Assembly: GCA_944989445.1 (NCBI GenBank)
Contig: CALYLW010000139.1
Location: 743,501 to 807,500, forward strand
Direction: 5' to 3'
Length of the DNA stretch: 64,000 nt
Origin: Ampullaceana balthica
Taxonomy: Eukaryota > Mollusca > Gastropoda > Lymnaeidae
The notes beneath the pieces were generated by a model. It had not been told where the DNA came from. It saw only the letters and a list, made by a program, of their open reading frames with translations, and did not search any database. Position 1 is the first letter of the stretch, and every line of letters begins with the position of its first letter. Of the stretch, positions 1-10,530 are shown piece after piece. Both the position numbers and the translations under genes were made by a program.

Positions 1-944
1 ATTTTTATATATATATATTTTTATGCCGAAGTAAAGGACTTTGTTTCTGTGGTCATGTTTCGATTCCTTTTAATAAAAAAAAAGAATTAAATAAAAAAAA
101 GTTACACACACAGTTTATAATCGTCTGCGCATGCGTTAAAAGGTCAAAATTTTTGCCTCGCCTCGTCACATGGCATGTCACTATTGTCACAGCCGCTCGC
201 GTTTGCAATATCCGTCGAATCAGCGAATAAAAAAATATCTATATGGTAATTTTAAGTTTATTGCTTTTGATGTGCAGGATATCTGTCACTATCAGACCGC
301 TCTCGAATTTCCTCAGTCAATCAAACTTGTAATATAAATAAAACTATTGCGGCCTTGACCGTTGATCACAGCACGCTGTGTGTTAGACCTCGGCCGGCAA
401 CTAAGTCTAATCGAATTTTTAAAAACATCATTCCTTATCAGAATTCGACCTACAAACGTGATGACGTCTATATATATATATATACTGGAATATTAAGAAA
501 ATGATTTGATTTCACCGTCACGCGCTTGTTAGTCACAGTCACGTATCTTACTGGTAAAAAAGCAACAACAAACTTTTAAAAGAATAATAATTTTTTTATT
601 TAATTAAATAAAAACCACTGTCGATTCTCGATACAAACCTTTATTTTCATTTCTAAAGATATTCGTTTATCTTAAAAAATAAAATGATTAATGCATCAGA
701 AAATGAATTAAGTTTAATAATAATATAACATGCACTGCGAAATAATGACGGATTAAAGATGGCTAACGCGATTTACGGCACCTCGGGTGAATACATCTAA
801 TTCACACATGGATCGAAAGTGAAAGAAGATAACATCCGGTAATTTTTATTGAAATCTCATAGAATCACACACTAGCCGGAAGTCTCGAAGAGAGCGAGAT
901 GTCAACACTGTTTTGAACTAAAAATGCTAAAGTGCATTGCTAGG
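1..944. other. Non-coding flank, no gene seen
   Basis: AT-rich sequence with a short (TA)n run near 468-484 and no open frame that resembles a protein. It lies downstream of the AUP1-like exons on their strand, so it should be intron; the next exon of that gene was not found here and is probably beyond the left edge. Confidence 0.5.
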
Positions 945-1160
945 CGAACATTCGGGGATCGAGCTAACCAACGTTAAGTTGCAAATTTGGCCCTCTTTTG
1001 TGCTCGAGGTACCTATTAGGTTTCAGTGACTTTAAAAAATCGAATTAACTGATGAGAAAATGCTAAGACAAAGAGAGAATTTGGCGGTTCCAATAAAAAA
1101 ACGTCGAGTTAGTAGGGTGGTCGAGTTAACCGAGATCGAGTTAAGTGGGTTCGACAGTAT
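945..1160. repeat. Degenerate repeat rich in 'cgagttaac' motifs
   Basis: Variants of 'tcgagttaac' and 'gatcgagttaa' recur at about 957-985 and 1102-1155, ending near 'gttcgacagtat'. The pattern looks like the end of an old MITE, but I could not define boundaries or a target-site duplication. It lies in the intron downstream of the AUP1-like exon. Confidence 0.35.
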
Positions 1161-1327
1161 ATAGATAGTGCTACCTAATTTTTTTTTAAATAAAGGCCTT
1201 AAAATATTACCAGAAACACTTTAATATAGTCAATTCTCAATATAAATATGAACATTTGTTATTTAAACACTGAATCTCATTTCTTGCACCGTATGGCACA
1301 ATTCATCTATTATAGCTGAATACTTAC

Positions 1328-1812
1328 CTGAATACTTGGGTACAGTAGGGCAAGAATAAATGGATCTAAGTTGGTAACATGATTAGCAATAAGAATTTTC
1401 TTTTTGCTATCTGTGTGAATGGTCCCTTGAGTAGATATAGGGAGACCGGCAACTGACAACATAACCCGCAGAATTATGCTGAAGATATTTTAAAATGATA
1501 AAACTTTAATCAGTTTTAGGAACCAAAATATCTCTGCTTAATAATTCATTACAAAATAATTATGAAATTAAGTTTTTTTTTAAATTAATTTTTAAGGGGC
1601 CAAAAGAAATATGTATTAAAAAGATTCATCAAAGATAAAGTAAAATTAGTGATAATTTTCAAAATCAATCTTACCATTTAAATGGAAAACTTGCAGGTAA
1701 GATGTAGGACATCAGGCAGACATGAAGAAATATCCCCACCCTTATCACACCTAGTGCAAGACCAATAGGCAGATACAAAATCAAGGGAAGAAAAGATATA
1801 TAATTTGGATAT
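1328..1812 (-). CDS. AUP1: AUP1-like ancient ubiquitous protein 1, partial (two exons)
   Basis: Two minus-strand exons can be read: 1812-1675 (acceptor TTTTTTCAG, donor GTAAG) and 1478-1328 (acceptor ATATCTTCAG, donor GTAAGT). The junction is in phase (TG|C). The product runs YPNYISFLPLILYLPIG, a hydrophobic hairpin-like segment, then ILRVMLSVAGLPI and ILIANHVTNLDPFIL. NHVTNLD is the H-x4-D acyltransferase motif and matches the AUP1 form NHVTPFD; the hydrophobic part lines up with the N-terminal membrane hairpin of AUP1. AUP1 is an ER and lipid-droplet membrane protein that recruits the ubiquitin-conjugating enzyme UBE2G2 and takes part in ER-associated degradation; that role is family knowledge. 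The first exon and all exons after the acyltransferase motif (including CUE and G2BR regions) are not seen. Another LPLAT-family protein is possible but fits less well. Confidence 0.75.
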
Positions 1813-1815
1813 CTG

Positions 1816-2514
1816 AAAAAAATCATTTAGTCAGAATATTATTTATGCCAATTATTTACCATCATTAATTATTTGAATGCACATTAAACATTTGAAATCC
1901 ATTTTTTATTGTGGCACTACTTTAAAAACTATTTTGCAATATTGACAGCTTGCTCTATTATTTTTGTAAAAATTTAAACCCAGTCTGTTTTAAATAATAC
2001 AAACATTAAAATTTGACTTCCTTGACAGTTAGTTGACTGCTTAAAGAATAAGTTCCATCACAATTTGCTGCTTACCCATATAATTTTAAAGCAAAAGCAT
2101 CCAACTAACTTGGAATGAAATAGTAGGATATGAAAAAATGAGTAAAATTCTTAAAAGAATTAAATGTCTATTTTTTAAAACTATAAAGTGATGTGTAGCT
2201 AAATACTCAATTAAAAAGGAAGATTATAATTGTAAGGAATAAAGTTGAAATTATAATCTGAAGTTGAACATTACAAATATATAATTAATCTGGTTAAAAA
2301 AATCAATAAATCTTGTTATTCTTAATCTTGATTTTTAAAAAGTAATGTGTATTGAATGAAAGTGAGGAAGGCATTTTGTTTTGGTATGACTATTTATTTA
2401 TTAACCCTTATTAAAATCTTAAAATCAGATTATCTACACATCACTTTATAGTTTTAAAAAATGATAGATTTTTTATTTAGATTTTTTAAATCTATTAGAT
2501 CCTTATCTATTAGA
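1816..2514. other. Non-coding, probably 5' intron or flank of the AUP1-like gene
   Basis: AT-rich, no protein similarity recognised. A minus-strand GTAAGC donor-like site near 2076 would be in phase with the exon starting at 1812, but the open frame above it has a stop and no ATG, so I did not call the first exon. Confidence 0.4.
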
Positions 2515-2600
2515 GATACTCCTTCTTTACAGAAGATTATTTCACCCTACATTCTGTTAAGAACGTATAGTATAGGCAAGTGACACAGCGCTCACGGTCT
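2515..2600 (-). repeat. SINE tail relic
   Basis: On the minus strand the stretch contains 'GAGCGCTGTGTCACTTGCC', matching the central segment of the SINEs at 10.5-11.3 kb and 49.4 kb, next to 'ccttctttacagaagatta', which matches the LINE/SINE tail motif at 41.63 and 49.62 kb. No tRNA head is visible. Confidence 0.45.
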
Positions 2601-3589
2601 CCCGATCCTGTAGTAAATGTTTGGTTAGAAGGTGATATGTAAGAGAAGCGTTAGAAACATGGTAGCAATGTTTCCTTTAACCCATTCAATACGTCCCAAT
2701 TTTTTCAAGGGTACACAGTAAAATTTAAGGTAAAAAAATCCATTCCACCTGATGATTTTAAACTGAAAAACTCTGCTTTGCTATTTATCAAAACTATAGT
2801 ATGATGCACCTTAAAATTTAGGTAATTGAAAAAGGAATATGTTTCTACTATTAAAAAGTGTGACAAAATTACCCCCAAAAAACCTTTAGGGATATTATTG
2901 CATGTTTATCTAAAATAAAAAGAAAAAATTATTTTTTTGCTGTACTCACCAGCTCATAAATCAGGTAAAATTAATCCAATCAAGTTCATATTTCTTACAA
3001 ATGAGTCTTATTATATATCTAAAACAACTGGAAATTTTCATTGCAGTAGCTCCAGAAATTATCAAGTTATGAATTTTTTTCCCATGACATGTTTCAGGTT
3101 TTTTTTTAAAATTCAAAAAAAAATAGTTATACTACTTATACTCTAAAATTTACATATATTTACAAAATAGTAAATTTTCGTAGTCACAGTTGACACTGAG
3201 TCTTCAAATTTATCTTCATTTGAAATTATAATGTCCATTTAAATCAATTTATTTGCATGATCATCAGTTCTAGATCGAAAAATTAATAGATTAGTACTAG
3301 GATTAGTAATCAATGAAGCCATTTTGATCAGCTATTTTTGTTTACAAATTTTTTAAACTGAAAAAACAAGCACAAAATACACTAAACATCGTCCAATTCT
3401 TTTGAAATTGCACACAATGGAAGTTGAAACTCTTCTGAATAAAAAGTTTTTAAAGCTATTAATAAAATAGTGGAAGGTAAAAGTCGAATTACTAATAAAA
3501 TGAAACAAACCATCGGTGACGCAGAGAGTGGCTTAACGTACACGACTGAAATCGCGTTGGTGCAGGCTGCGGCGAAAGGTATTAAATGG

Positions 3590-3752
3590 GTTAAGCAGCG
3601 CGGCTGCGCAGATATTTGACCGATGCCATGCAGGAGTTTAGAATCACAGCGCAGCAAATTTAGTAAAATATTGCGACGGTGTGCAACTTTGCACAATAGT
3701 TTTTTTAACTTTGCACACGGACCAACGAAGCTTAGACTTAGAGGGAACATTG
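3590..3752. mobile_element. MITE of the AATGTTCCC family, left end lost
   Basis: Shares 'gcagcgcggctgcgcagata' and the end 'cttagagggaacatt' with copies at 22.28, 29.60, 39.74 and 46.28 kb. In complete copies the ends are inverted repeats (AATGTTCCCTyTAAG / cTTAGAGGGAACATT), about 200 bp long. Here the left terminus is eroded. It lies inside a repeat with ATTAATCG motifs that ends at 4010. Confidence 0.6.
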
Positions 3753-3829
3753 CATGGTAGGCAAATGATTTCTCTTAATGGACACAATAACCTTTATCAA
3801 CATTTTGAACATTCATGTCAGTCAATAGT

Positions 3830-4010
3830 TTAAAACCAAAATGTTCGTGTAATCATTCGGAAATTAGTTTATATTTATCGGCCAAAATATTTTACTTTTT
3901 GACTTCCAGTACATTTACAAGTGGTGGGGCGATTAATCATTAAAAAAAAATTAATCGTTAAAATTTTTAGCCATTAATTGAGAAATTAATCGTTAACTTC
4001 TGCAGCCCTA
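3830..4010. mobile_element. Right end of a TAGGGCTG / ATTAATCG hAT-like repeat
   Basis: Carries 'attaatcgttaaaattttta' type repeats and ends in 'tgcagcccta', the same terminus as elements at 22.85, 46.72 and 63.89 kb. The left end of this copy was not located. Confidence 0.5.
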
Positions 4011-4054
4011 CTATAAACCATCACTGTTTACTTAATTTTTTGGAAGCAGGCTTT

Positions 4055-4553
4055 GATGTCATTATTAGACGACGCGAGGTGAAAGGTGAAAATTTGATGC
4101 ATCCTCTCGTTGGTTCTCAAAATGTAAGGAAAATACGGACCTGCGGTTAACTGGTATTTTTTTGAAAGGTTAAAAGGTTCTCAAAAATGAGCGGTCTTAA
4201 CAATCTTAGTTCAAACCCTGATGCCGGTAAATTTGTTGATTTATTTTTTAATTTAAAAAAAAATATTTAAATTATTTTTTCATATAAAATATTTCTTTTA
4301 TAAGCTATTCTGTAAAGTCGATACATTGATTAAATATATTTAAATAAATTGAGATTTTAGAATTACTGCACACATAAAATAAGCACAGTTCTATTAATAT
4401 CCTATTATATATGCGTAAAAAATATTAAGAAGAGTTTGTTAAGAAGTTTCCTGGCTAGTGTTAGGACTAGTCGTAGTACTAGCAACATCCAGTCGAATTG
4501 TCTGCTAGTTGTAGCAGCAGTTTCCTGGCTAGCATATCGTAACGCTAGCAATG
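4055..4553. repeat. Interspersed repeat with a tRNA-like B box
   Basis: Has a degenerate B box ('tagttcaaaccctga', 4206-4220) followed by an AT-rich body and a tail with 'gaagagtttgttaag', 'gactagtcgta', 'ctagcaacatcc' and 'attgtctgct'. The same order is seen at 20.81-21.23 kb. It may be a tRNA-derived SINE with a long tail; the class is uncertain. Confidence 0.4.
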
Positions 4554-4561
4554 CATCCTTC

Positions 4562-6185
4562 GGTAAAAGCAAAGAGAACGGTGCGCTCGATAAATGGTAT
4601 TTTTGGATGCTTTATTTGTTTTTTTCTATTTTAATTTAAAAAATAGACAACTAAACCTAACCCAGTCCCTAAAACTAAAACTTAATTATGTTTATGGATA
4701 AAAATAATTGCACTTATTCCCTTTTCAAGTGTAAAAATACAACATTTCATTCACTGAAGTTGAAGTACGCGTTCTGCCATAATGTAAAGGTAAGCGTTAT
4801 TCGCACGGTTCTGGAAGTGCGAATAATGTCCAAAATGATCCGCACGGTAAATGCCTAGCGTTATTCGCACTGCCGCACGGGCTTGACCGTGATAATGATG
4901 CCAAACGATATCTAAATTCTTATTACTAACTGCTTATTATTTATGTATCACAGCTTATTGACATATTTTGGTTCGAAGGGTATAAAAATAATTAAATTTT
5001 CATTTTAACTGTCTTTCCAGTGGCTGGAATCTTATATTTTTAATCCATTTTTTAGCAATAATCTGAGCAGACCTGCTTGTCGTATTATCGTTAGGTAATC
5101 ATTAATTAATTAATTAGTAATACTATGGATTTAGCTGATATAAAACTATTATTAACTGTTCCAGTGCACTCAAGCTTTGTATTTTTATTCTATATATTAT
5201 AAAGTACATTTATTAACTTTCATTTTCATTCATAATTGGACGAGGCTCTAGCATTGTACCTGTAATCATCATAAATCAATTAAGTTAATTTAATTTAAAG
5301 CATGCGAAAGACTATATAATATAATGGTATAGCATAGAAATTTAAAAGTGAGAATCTGTAACAGTGAGTAACAGAATTACAGAATAGATAAGACAGGCAT
5401 GGGTGGGGGAATAATAAAATGTTTCTGGGAAAGAGCCTGCTTGAGTGTTTGCAAACATCCTCACCGTGGTTGTAAAGCAAACAAACAAACAAAAAACACC
5501 AAAAAAATAAAAATAACTAACCCCCCCCAAAAAAATTTAGAAAAATAAATGAGACCGTCGTGGGATTCAATCCGCATACCATTATGCTTAATGGAACTGT
5601 GGCGTTAAGTTTTAGTTAAATTTACTAGATTAAATATTAATTCATTTTGGCTTACGCACATGTAAAAACCTGGTATGTTTTGGTTCAGAAAAAAAGAAAA
5701 TGGCTTTCTAACTTTCTAAATACATGCCTGCACTTCAGTACTTTTCAAATCATTATTATTAGATGATTATCCAGATCTACACGCACTAAAGAACTAAGCT
5801 AGACTAACCATTCACATGGAGAAGCTTACGATTTAACTTCGTTATTTTAAGATTATAAGAATTATCATTAATTGGACACCAATCATTTTTTATGGCAGTG
5901 CTACTTTAAAACTTCAGTAATCATGAAATTTTAATTTGTATTAGCATATTAATTACACTACACATTTTAGTTTTAGCCGAAATCGAGTGATATCGGCTTT
6001 TATTTTGTCTACACCGGGCGCGTTTTTTTTTCAACGTGACCAGCCCCTAGAAGACGCATGCGCCGACGACCCATGCGGATAATACTCGGCATTATCCCCA
6101 CGGCCAAAACCGTGCGAATAATCACTTCGTAAATCGTCGTAATGTAAATAGTTGAGAGCACCGTTCTCTTTGCCTTGCTTTAGCC
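4562..6185. mobile_element. hAT-type MITE (GGTAAAAGCAAAGAGA ends), split by an insertion
   Basis: Inverted ends GGTAAAAGCAAAGAGAACGG at 4562 and its complement ending at 6185 ('gctttagcc'). The flanks CATCCTTC (4554-4561) and CATCCTTT (6186-6193) match at 7 of 8 bases, as for a hAT duplication. The 4562-4780 part is homologous to the reversed MITE at 19515-19778, which shows what the uninterrupted element looks like. The remainder is a second element at 4788-6139. Confidence 0.65.
4788..6139. mobile_element. Nested element with 8-bp duplication TAATGTAA
   Basis: The perfect repeat TAATGTAA at 4780-4787 and 6140-6147 brackets 1352 bp inside the MITE at 4562-6185. Both ends hold inverted copies of 'ttattcgcacggtt' (near 4798 and 6106). 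The 8-bp duplication suggests hAT, but the extreme ends are not tidy inverted repeats. No transposase frame is recognisable; small open frames inside look non-coding. Confidence 0.55.
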
Positions 6186-6863
6186 CATCCTTTTTTTAAC
6201 GTACAAACTTTTTTCGACGCAACGTGCCCTTTCCATAAAAAAGAATAATACATATTCACAGTAATCACAGTGCAGAGTCCAGAAATAAAAATAGTAAAAG
6301 TTTTTTAATTTAAAAGAGGTAAATTTTTAAAAAATTGAGACTGCAGTCAGGGAGGTGTTTGTTCACGTTAGTTACTAGCCAGAATAATAAGACATTACCT
6401 GCTGAGAGATATTATGCTCTCAAATTCTGATTCAAGCATGTTGAAAATAATAAGTCCTAGGTCATTATTGAATATTACGTCAATTCTTAAATTCTAAACT
6501 TTCATGGGGGCAGCCATTGCTGTTTGCAGTATACCGACAGAGCCAGGTTCGCTTGCAACTTCAGATGTAATGTCACATTTTTAAACAGGATATATTTTTG
6601 ACCGAAAATAAAAAATCTTCAAGTGTAAATAGTAAAATAAAGACATGCTTTTGAAATCTATTATAAGCAAAATATTTTTATCAGCTAATATACTATTATA
6701 AGTACATATTATTATATCATTTAAAAATAGTAACTTAGAATTGATGCATCAGCTGTTTCTCTATTGTGCTCTATAGAAATAGAAGGGGGAAGAAACAAAT
6801 TAGCCAGATTTGCATGTTAAATATTCTACGGCATCTCCTCCACTTTCCTTCTGTTCTTGAAAG

Positions 6864-7324
6864 CAAAAGCTGTTTAAAATAAAATATTTAAAAAATCTTT
6901 TTTTAAAAGGACACGCTTTTATTTACATATAGAAAGTGCACTAAAAAGAAGAAAATAAAATTTTCAATCCGTGAACCTATCGACTGTACATAAAAGCGTG
7001 GGGCGCCCATCACAACTCATTTCTTATTGGAACTACTCTTTTGCATATAGATAAATTTTTCTAATTAATATGATAGTAGCCTGTATATGATCAAAGTTGT
7101 GAAACTTTAAATGTTTATTAATATTCATATAAATTTGTATTTATGTTTCGCAGCTTTGTACATGATTGCGAGTTGTGATGAGGGCCCCACGCTTTTATGT
7201 ACAGTCGATAGGTTCACGGATTGAAAATTTTTATTTTCTTCTTTTTAGTGCACTTTCTATATGTAAATAAAAGCGTGTCCTTTTAAAAAAAGATTTTTTA
7301 AATATTTTATTTTAAACAGCTTTT
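6864..7324. mobile_element. Long hairpin (foldback) element, 155-bp arms
   Basis: Arms 6864-7018 and 7170-7324 are near-perfect inverted repeats with a loop of about 151 bp. Each arm is itself bounded by a smaller inverted repeat: CACGCTTTTATTTACA near its outer side and TGTACATAAAAGCGTG near its inner side. The segment 'gtgcactaaaaagaagaaaa' recurs with one change in the second hairpin at 36703-37055. It sits directly before the right end of a hAT copy that ends at 7375. No protein is encoded. Confidence 0.8.
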
Positions 7325-7375
7325 GTACTCAGAAGAGCTGCATGCGGCTCGCGAGCCGCGGTTTGGCCACCGTTG
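7325..7375. mobile_element. Right end of a CAGGGGTGGCC-family hAT element
   Basis: 'gcatgcggctcgcgagccgc' followed by 'ggtttggccaccgttg' is the same right terminus as in the copies ending at 7592 and 8796. It is followed by CTCTATAC, shared with the next copy. The left end of this copy is not seen and may have been replaced by the hairpin element. Confidence 0.6.
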
Positions 7376-7383
7376 CTCTATAC

Positions 7384-7592
7384 CAGGGGTGGCCATACCT
7401 GTAGTAACTGAGAGCCATTTTAAAATATAAAACAATTGCTGAGAGCTACATTGCAGCCATTTGGGTTATTAAACCTGGCATGGAAATCTTCCACTAATCA
7501 TAATAACATATATTTCATAAATTGTACGTGAGCCGCAATGTGAACACAGAAGAGCCGCATGCGGCTCGCGAGCCGCGGTTTTGCCACCGTTG
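7384..7592. mobile_element. hAT MITE, 209 bp, duplication CTCTATAC
   Basis: Starts CAGGGGTGGCCATACC and ends 'ttttgccaccgttg'. Perfect 8-bp repeats CTCTATAC at 7376-7383 and 7593-7600. Central 'gagagcc' and the self-complementary 'ctcgcgag' are family marks. Confidence 0.8.
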
Positions 7593-7607
7593 CTCTATAC
7601 TATATAA

Positions 7608-8796
7608 CAGGGGTGGCCAGACCTGTAGTAACAGAGAGCCATTTTAATAAATTTTTTTTAAATTGTTGAGAGCCGCAGGGAAGCAATACGGTTCACGACT
7701 CCAATCGCAATGGCAAATTGCTTTGGTGATACATTTTTAAAAAAAACATGTTTTATTTAAAAAATTATGATTTAAACATTTCAGTTGTTTACACCGTAAA
7801 CGTATGTTGAAGAAATTTAAGTTACATAATTAACAAATATTTAAATATGTTAAATTTATAAATAGAAACACTGCACCCAGACTCATAATTAAAGTTAACA
7901 TTAATTGTTATGATTCTGCCGAGAATCCTTTGAACTAACACGTTTCTTTAAATCTGGTTGGTATCCAGTAGTAAGGGTGCGAGCAAATTCTGCCAGATGC
8001 TGGTTACTAGTTACTTCTCCGTGTTTTTCTTTATGAACTTTATTTTGGAGCACAAAGATTCATTAAATTGTGTGTTATCAATTGCCAAAATCTGGAATTA
8101 TTTGGATCTAATATAGAAATTACTCCTAAATATTCTTCTTTATTAAAGCCCCCATCAGCACAAAATTGTTTAGCACGAGCAATAATCCAAGCGATAGCAT
8201 AACTTGCCTCAGTTAAAGTGACATATTATTTGCTGACAGCTGAAAATAATATCTGCTGCTGACACATTCCAGACTTCAACTCAGTAAGTTTGCTTTTTCT
8301 TAATTCAGATTGCAGTTGATACTGCAAAGCAAACTATGACTTTTTGATAGTGTTACTTCTGGATTTGTAATTTGCTAGCCATGTTTGACAGATTAAGGTA
8401 ATGGTCTCAATCAATTAATGCAAAGTCTTCTTCCCATTCTGGTAGACAACTTCTTTTTTTAAAAAATACTTTATAGTTTCTTTTCCTGCAACTTATTCCC
8501 ATATTTAATTTAATAGCCAATACTTCAACATGCGGATGTTACCAAAACCTGAACCAAACATTTAATAGTTACATCACCAACCAACCTGAAACCAATTTCT
8601 TTTTTTCCCCAACTTTTAACATTTAAATCAAGCCTACTTTTTCAATGCCTTATTTCTTTCATTTTTTACAAAAAACGTTCATTTTATTAAAAATATTATG
8701 TATTTCAAAGTTCTAAATTCATAAATTTTTCGGGAGCCGCAATGGGAACACAGAAGAGCCGCATGCGGCTCGCGAGCCGCAGTTTGGCCACCGTTG
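7608..8796 (-). mobile_element. hAT element, 1.2 kb, same family
   Basis: Starts CAGGGGTGGCCAGACC and ends 'gtttggccaccgttg'. Flanks are CTATATAA (7600-7607) and CCCTATAA (8797-8804), an imperfect duplication. The interior 7900-8650 may hold a ruined transposase on the minus strand, but no frame stays open and I could not identify residues. Confidence 0.65.
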
Positions 8797-8804
8797 CCCT
8801 ATAA

Positions 8805-9130
8805 CAACGGTGACCAAACTGTGACTCTTATGTGTTCACATTACTGCTTGCAAAAATTTATCAAATAAAAAAAATTCTTTTGAAATATTCATGTGAAATA
8901 CTTTTAACACGAAAATGCTTTAGAAGTATCCGTCAAAGGGAAATAAAATAAAGTTCTGACAAACTACAAGGTATTTTGATACATTTCTTTCCTTTTGAAC
9001 ATGAAAAAAAAATCATAAAACACAAAAACGATTTTGGTTCTTTGAATGAATCAATGACTGGAAGTTAACGAGTCTTTGAAACACGCCGACGTTATTTAGT
9101 TACCAGTTCAGACAAAGCCATTGTTTGTTT
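8805..9130. mobile_element. Related hAT copy, left end
   Basis: Begins CAACGGTGACCAAAC immediately after the previous copy. Its interior ('aaaaatttatcaaataaaa', 'gggaaataaaata', 'ttttggttctttgaatgaat') matches 43690-43890. The right end is not clear. Confidence 0.5.
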
Positions 9131-9399
9131 TTTTTAAAATCTACCCTTCCCCTTCTCATTCCTTCCTCCACTCCTATAGCGACCATGTTTTAAAAAGTAC
9201 TTATTCTAGATTTAAAAAAAAATTATATTTTAGTGATTCAAAAACATTTACTGTAATTTAGTGTAATAACAAAAATAAATGAATTCAAAAAAAAAGTTTA
9301 AAAAAATTAAAATCTCGACAAAAAAAAAGTGTTAATAATTTGGGCTCGATTTAAATTTTAAAAGTTAAAGTTTTGGTTTGTAAATGGTTGGTGATGTAA

Positions 9400-9698
9400 T
9401 AAGTGTTACCACCCGCCCACAGGTGTTGACGTGCCTTGCTGACTGCGATAAAGCTTTCAAATAAAATACAAAATACACAAATTGTGCAATGAAAACTATA
9501 AATTTGAGCCTTATTTTCAAATTAACACTACAGTAGACGTTTCGGCTAATGCCTTCATCAGTACAATAACATAAAATACTTAATTACATAAGTAATATTT
9601 AAATTCTTAAAACATATTATATCATAAAATATTTATGTAAAATGAAAAGAAAGGAAAAACAAAAACAAACAAGGACACAAGAATAGGAAAAAGGAGGA
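9400..9698 (-). mobile_element. 3' segment of a Penelope-like element
   Basis: This is the downstream (minus-strand) continuation of the element at 17383-18790, cut off from it by the hAT insertion at 9707-17374. It carries a hammerhead motif (9536-9561), as do the terminal regions of many Penelope-like elements. The outer boundary near 9400 is approximate. Confidence 0.6.
9536..9561 (-). ncRNA. Hammerhead ribozyme motif (Penelope-type)
   Basis: The minus strand reads CTGATGA, then AGGC-ATTA-GCC as stem II with loop, then GAAACGTC. CUGAUGA and GAAA are the invariant hammerhead core, GUC is the usual cleavage triplet, and the self-complementary ACGU is the minimal stem III of hammerheads in Penelope-like elements, which can pair between two copies. 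A short stem I (GUA with UAC) flanks it. The A at position 10.1 has no good partner, so activity is not certain. Confidence 0.75.
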
Positions 9699-9742
9699 AG
9701 TATTTACAGAGCCGTCTTTACACCAGTTTGGGCCCCCGGGCA

Positions 9743-10530
9743 AATAATAATAATAATAAATTGATTATTTATATAGCGCTGTATCCCAGTAAGGAACTGG
9801 GCTCACAGCGCTTTACATGAAAGAAATGACATACGTATAAGTATTAAATTAACTTTCATATCATAACAAACACAAAAATTACAGTACATAATACATAAGC
9901 TACGTTATTAATCATTTACAAGAAATGTTGTTTCATTAATTTTGAAAATAAATTTTGAAAAGATGTGTCAATAAGTGCAGTCTTGAAGGACTTGGTTGTT
10001 TGAATACTACGTATGTGTAATGGTAGAGAATTCCATTGTTTGGCTGCACAAAAAGAGAACGACCTTTCACCAAATGTTTTGGTGCGTGTCTTAGGAACAG
10101 AGAGAACGCGTGTGTCTGCAGAAGATCGTAGCTGGCGAGTGGGTGAGTAGACCGACAAAAGTTCAGTAAGATACGATGGGCATGAGTCCAAAAAGAAGTT
10201 GTGACAGAGAACGGCCAGTTTTTAATCAATACGGGCTTGTATAGGCAGCCAATGAAGTGAGTGAAGAAGTGGAGTAACATGGTCATGTTTTGTTGCCTTG
10301 AGCACCAGTCTGGCAGATGAATTTTGAACTTTCTGTAGTTTTTCAATGCATTGTTTTGGCGCACCTGACAGAAGAGAATTGCAGTAATCCATACGAGCTA
10401 GTAAAAGAGCACAGACGAGAGTTTTTGTTGCACTAACTGTTAAGTAATGACGGATTGAGCTGATCTGACGAATGGCAATGTAGGCAGAGCGACAGATGTG
10501 ATTGATGAAGTTTTTAATAGACATAATAAA
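9743..10530 (-). mobile_element. CR1/Jockey-type LINE, 3' part
   Basis: On the minus strand, after the SINE insertion, the RT C-terminal domain resumes (residues such as ARMDYCNSLLSG, HSLHWLPI and FGERSFSFCAAKQWNSLP). This is followed by a 3' tail with 'gggatacagcgctatataaa' and (ATT)n at about 9743-9765. Two frames are used, so the copy is dead. Confidence 0.8.

Noticed and set aside
2076..2140. Candidate first coding exon of the AUP1-like gene
   Set aside because: The GTAAGC donor is in phase, but the frame is closed by TAG before any ATG.
3382..3750. 122-residue minus-strand frame starting MFPLSLSF
   Set aside because: Its N-terminal half is the AATGTTCCC MITE, which gives similar peptides in other copies (22.2, 29.6 and 46.2 kb).
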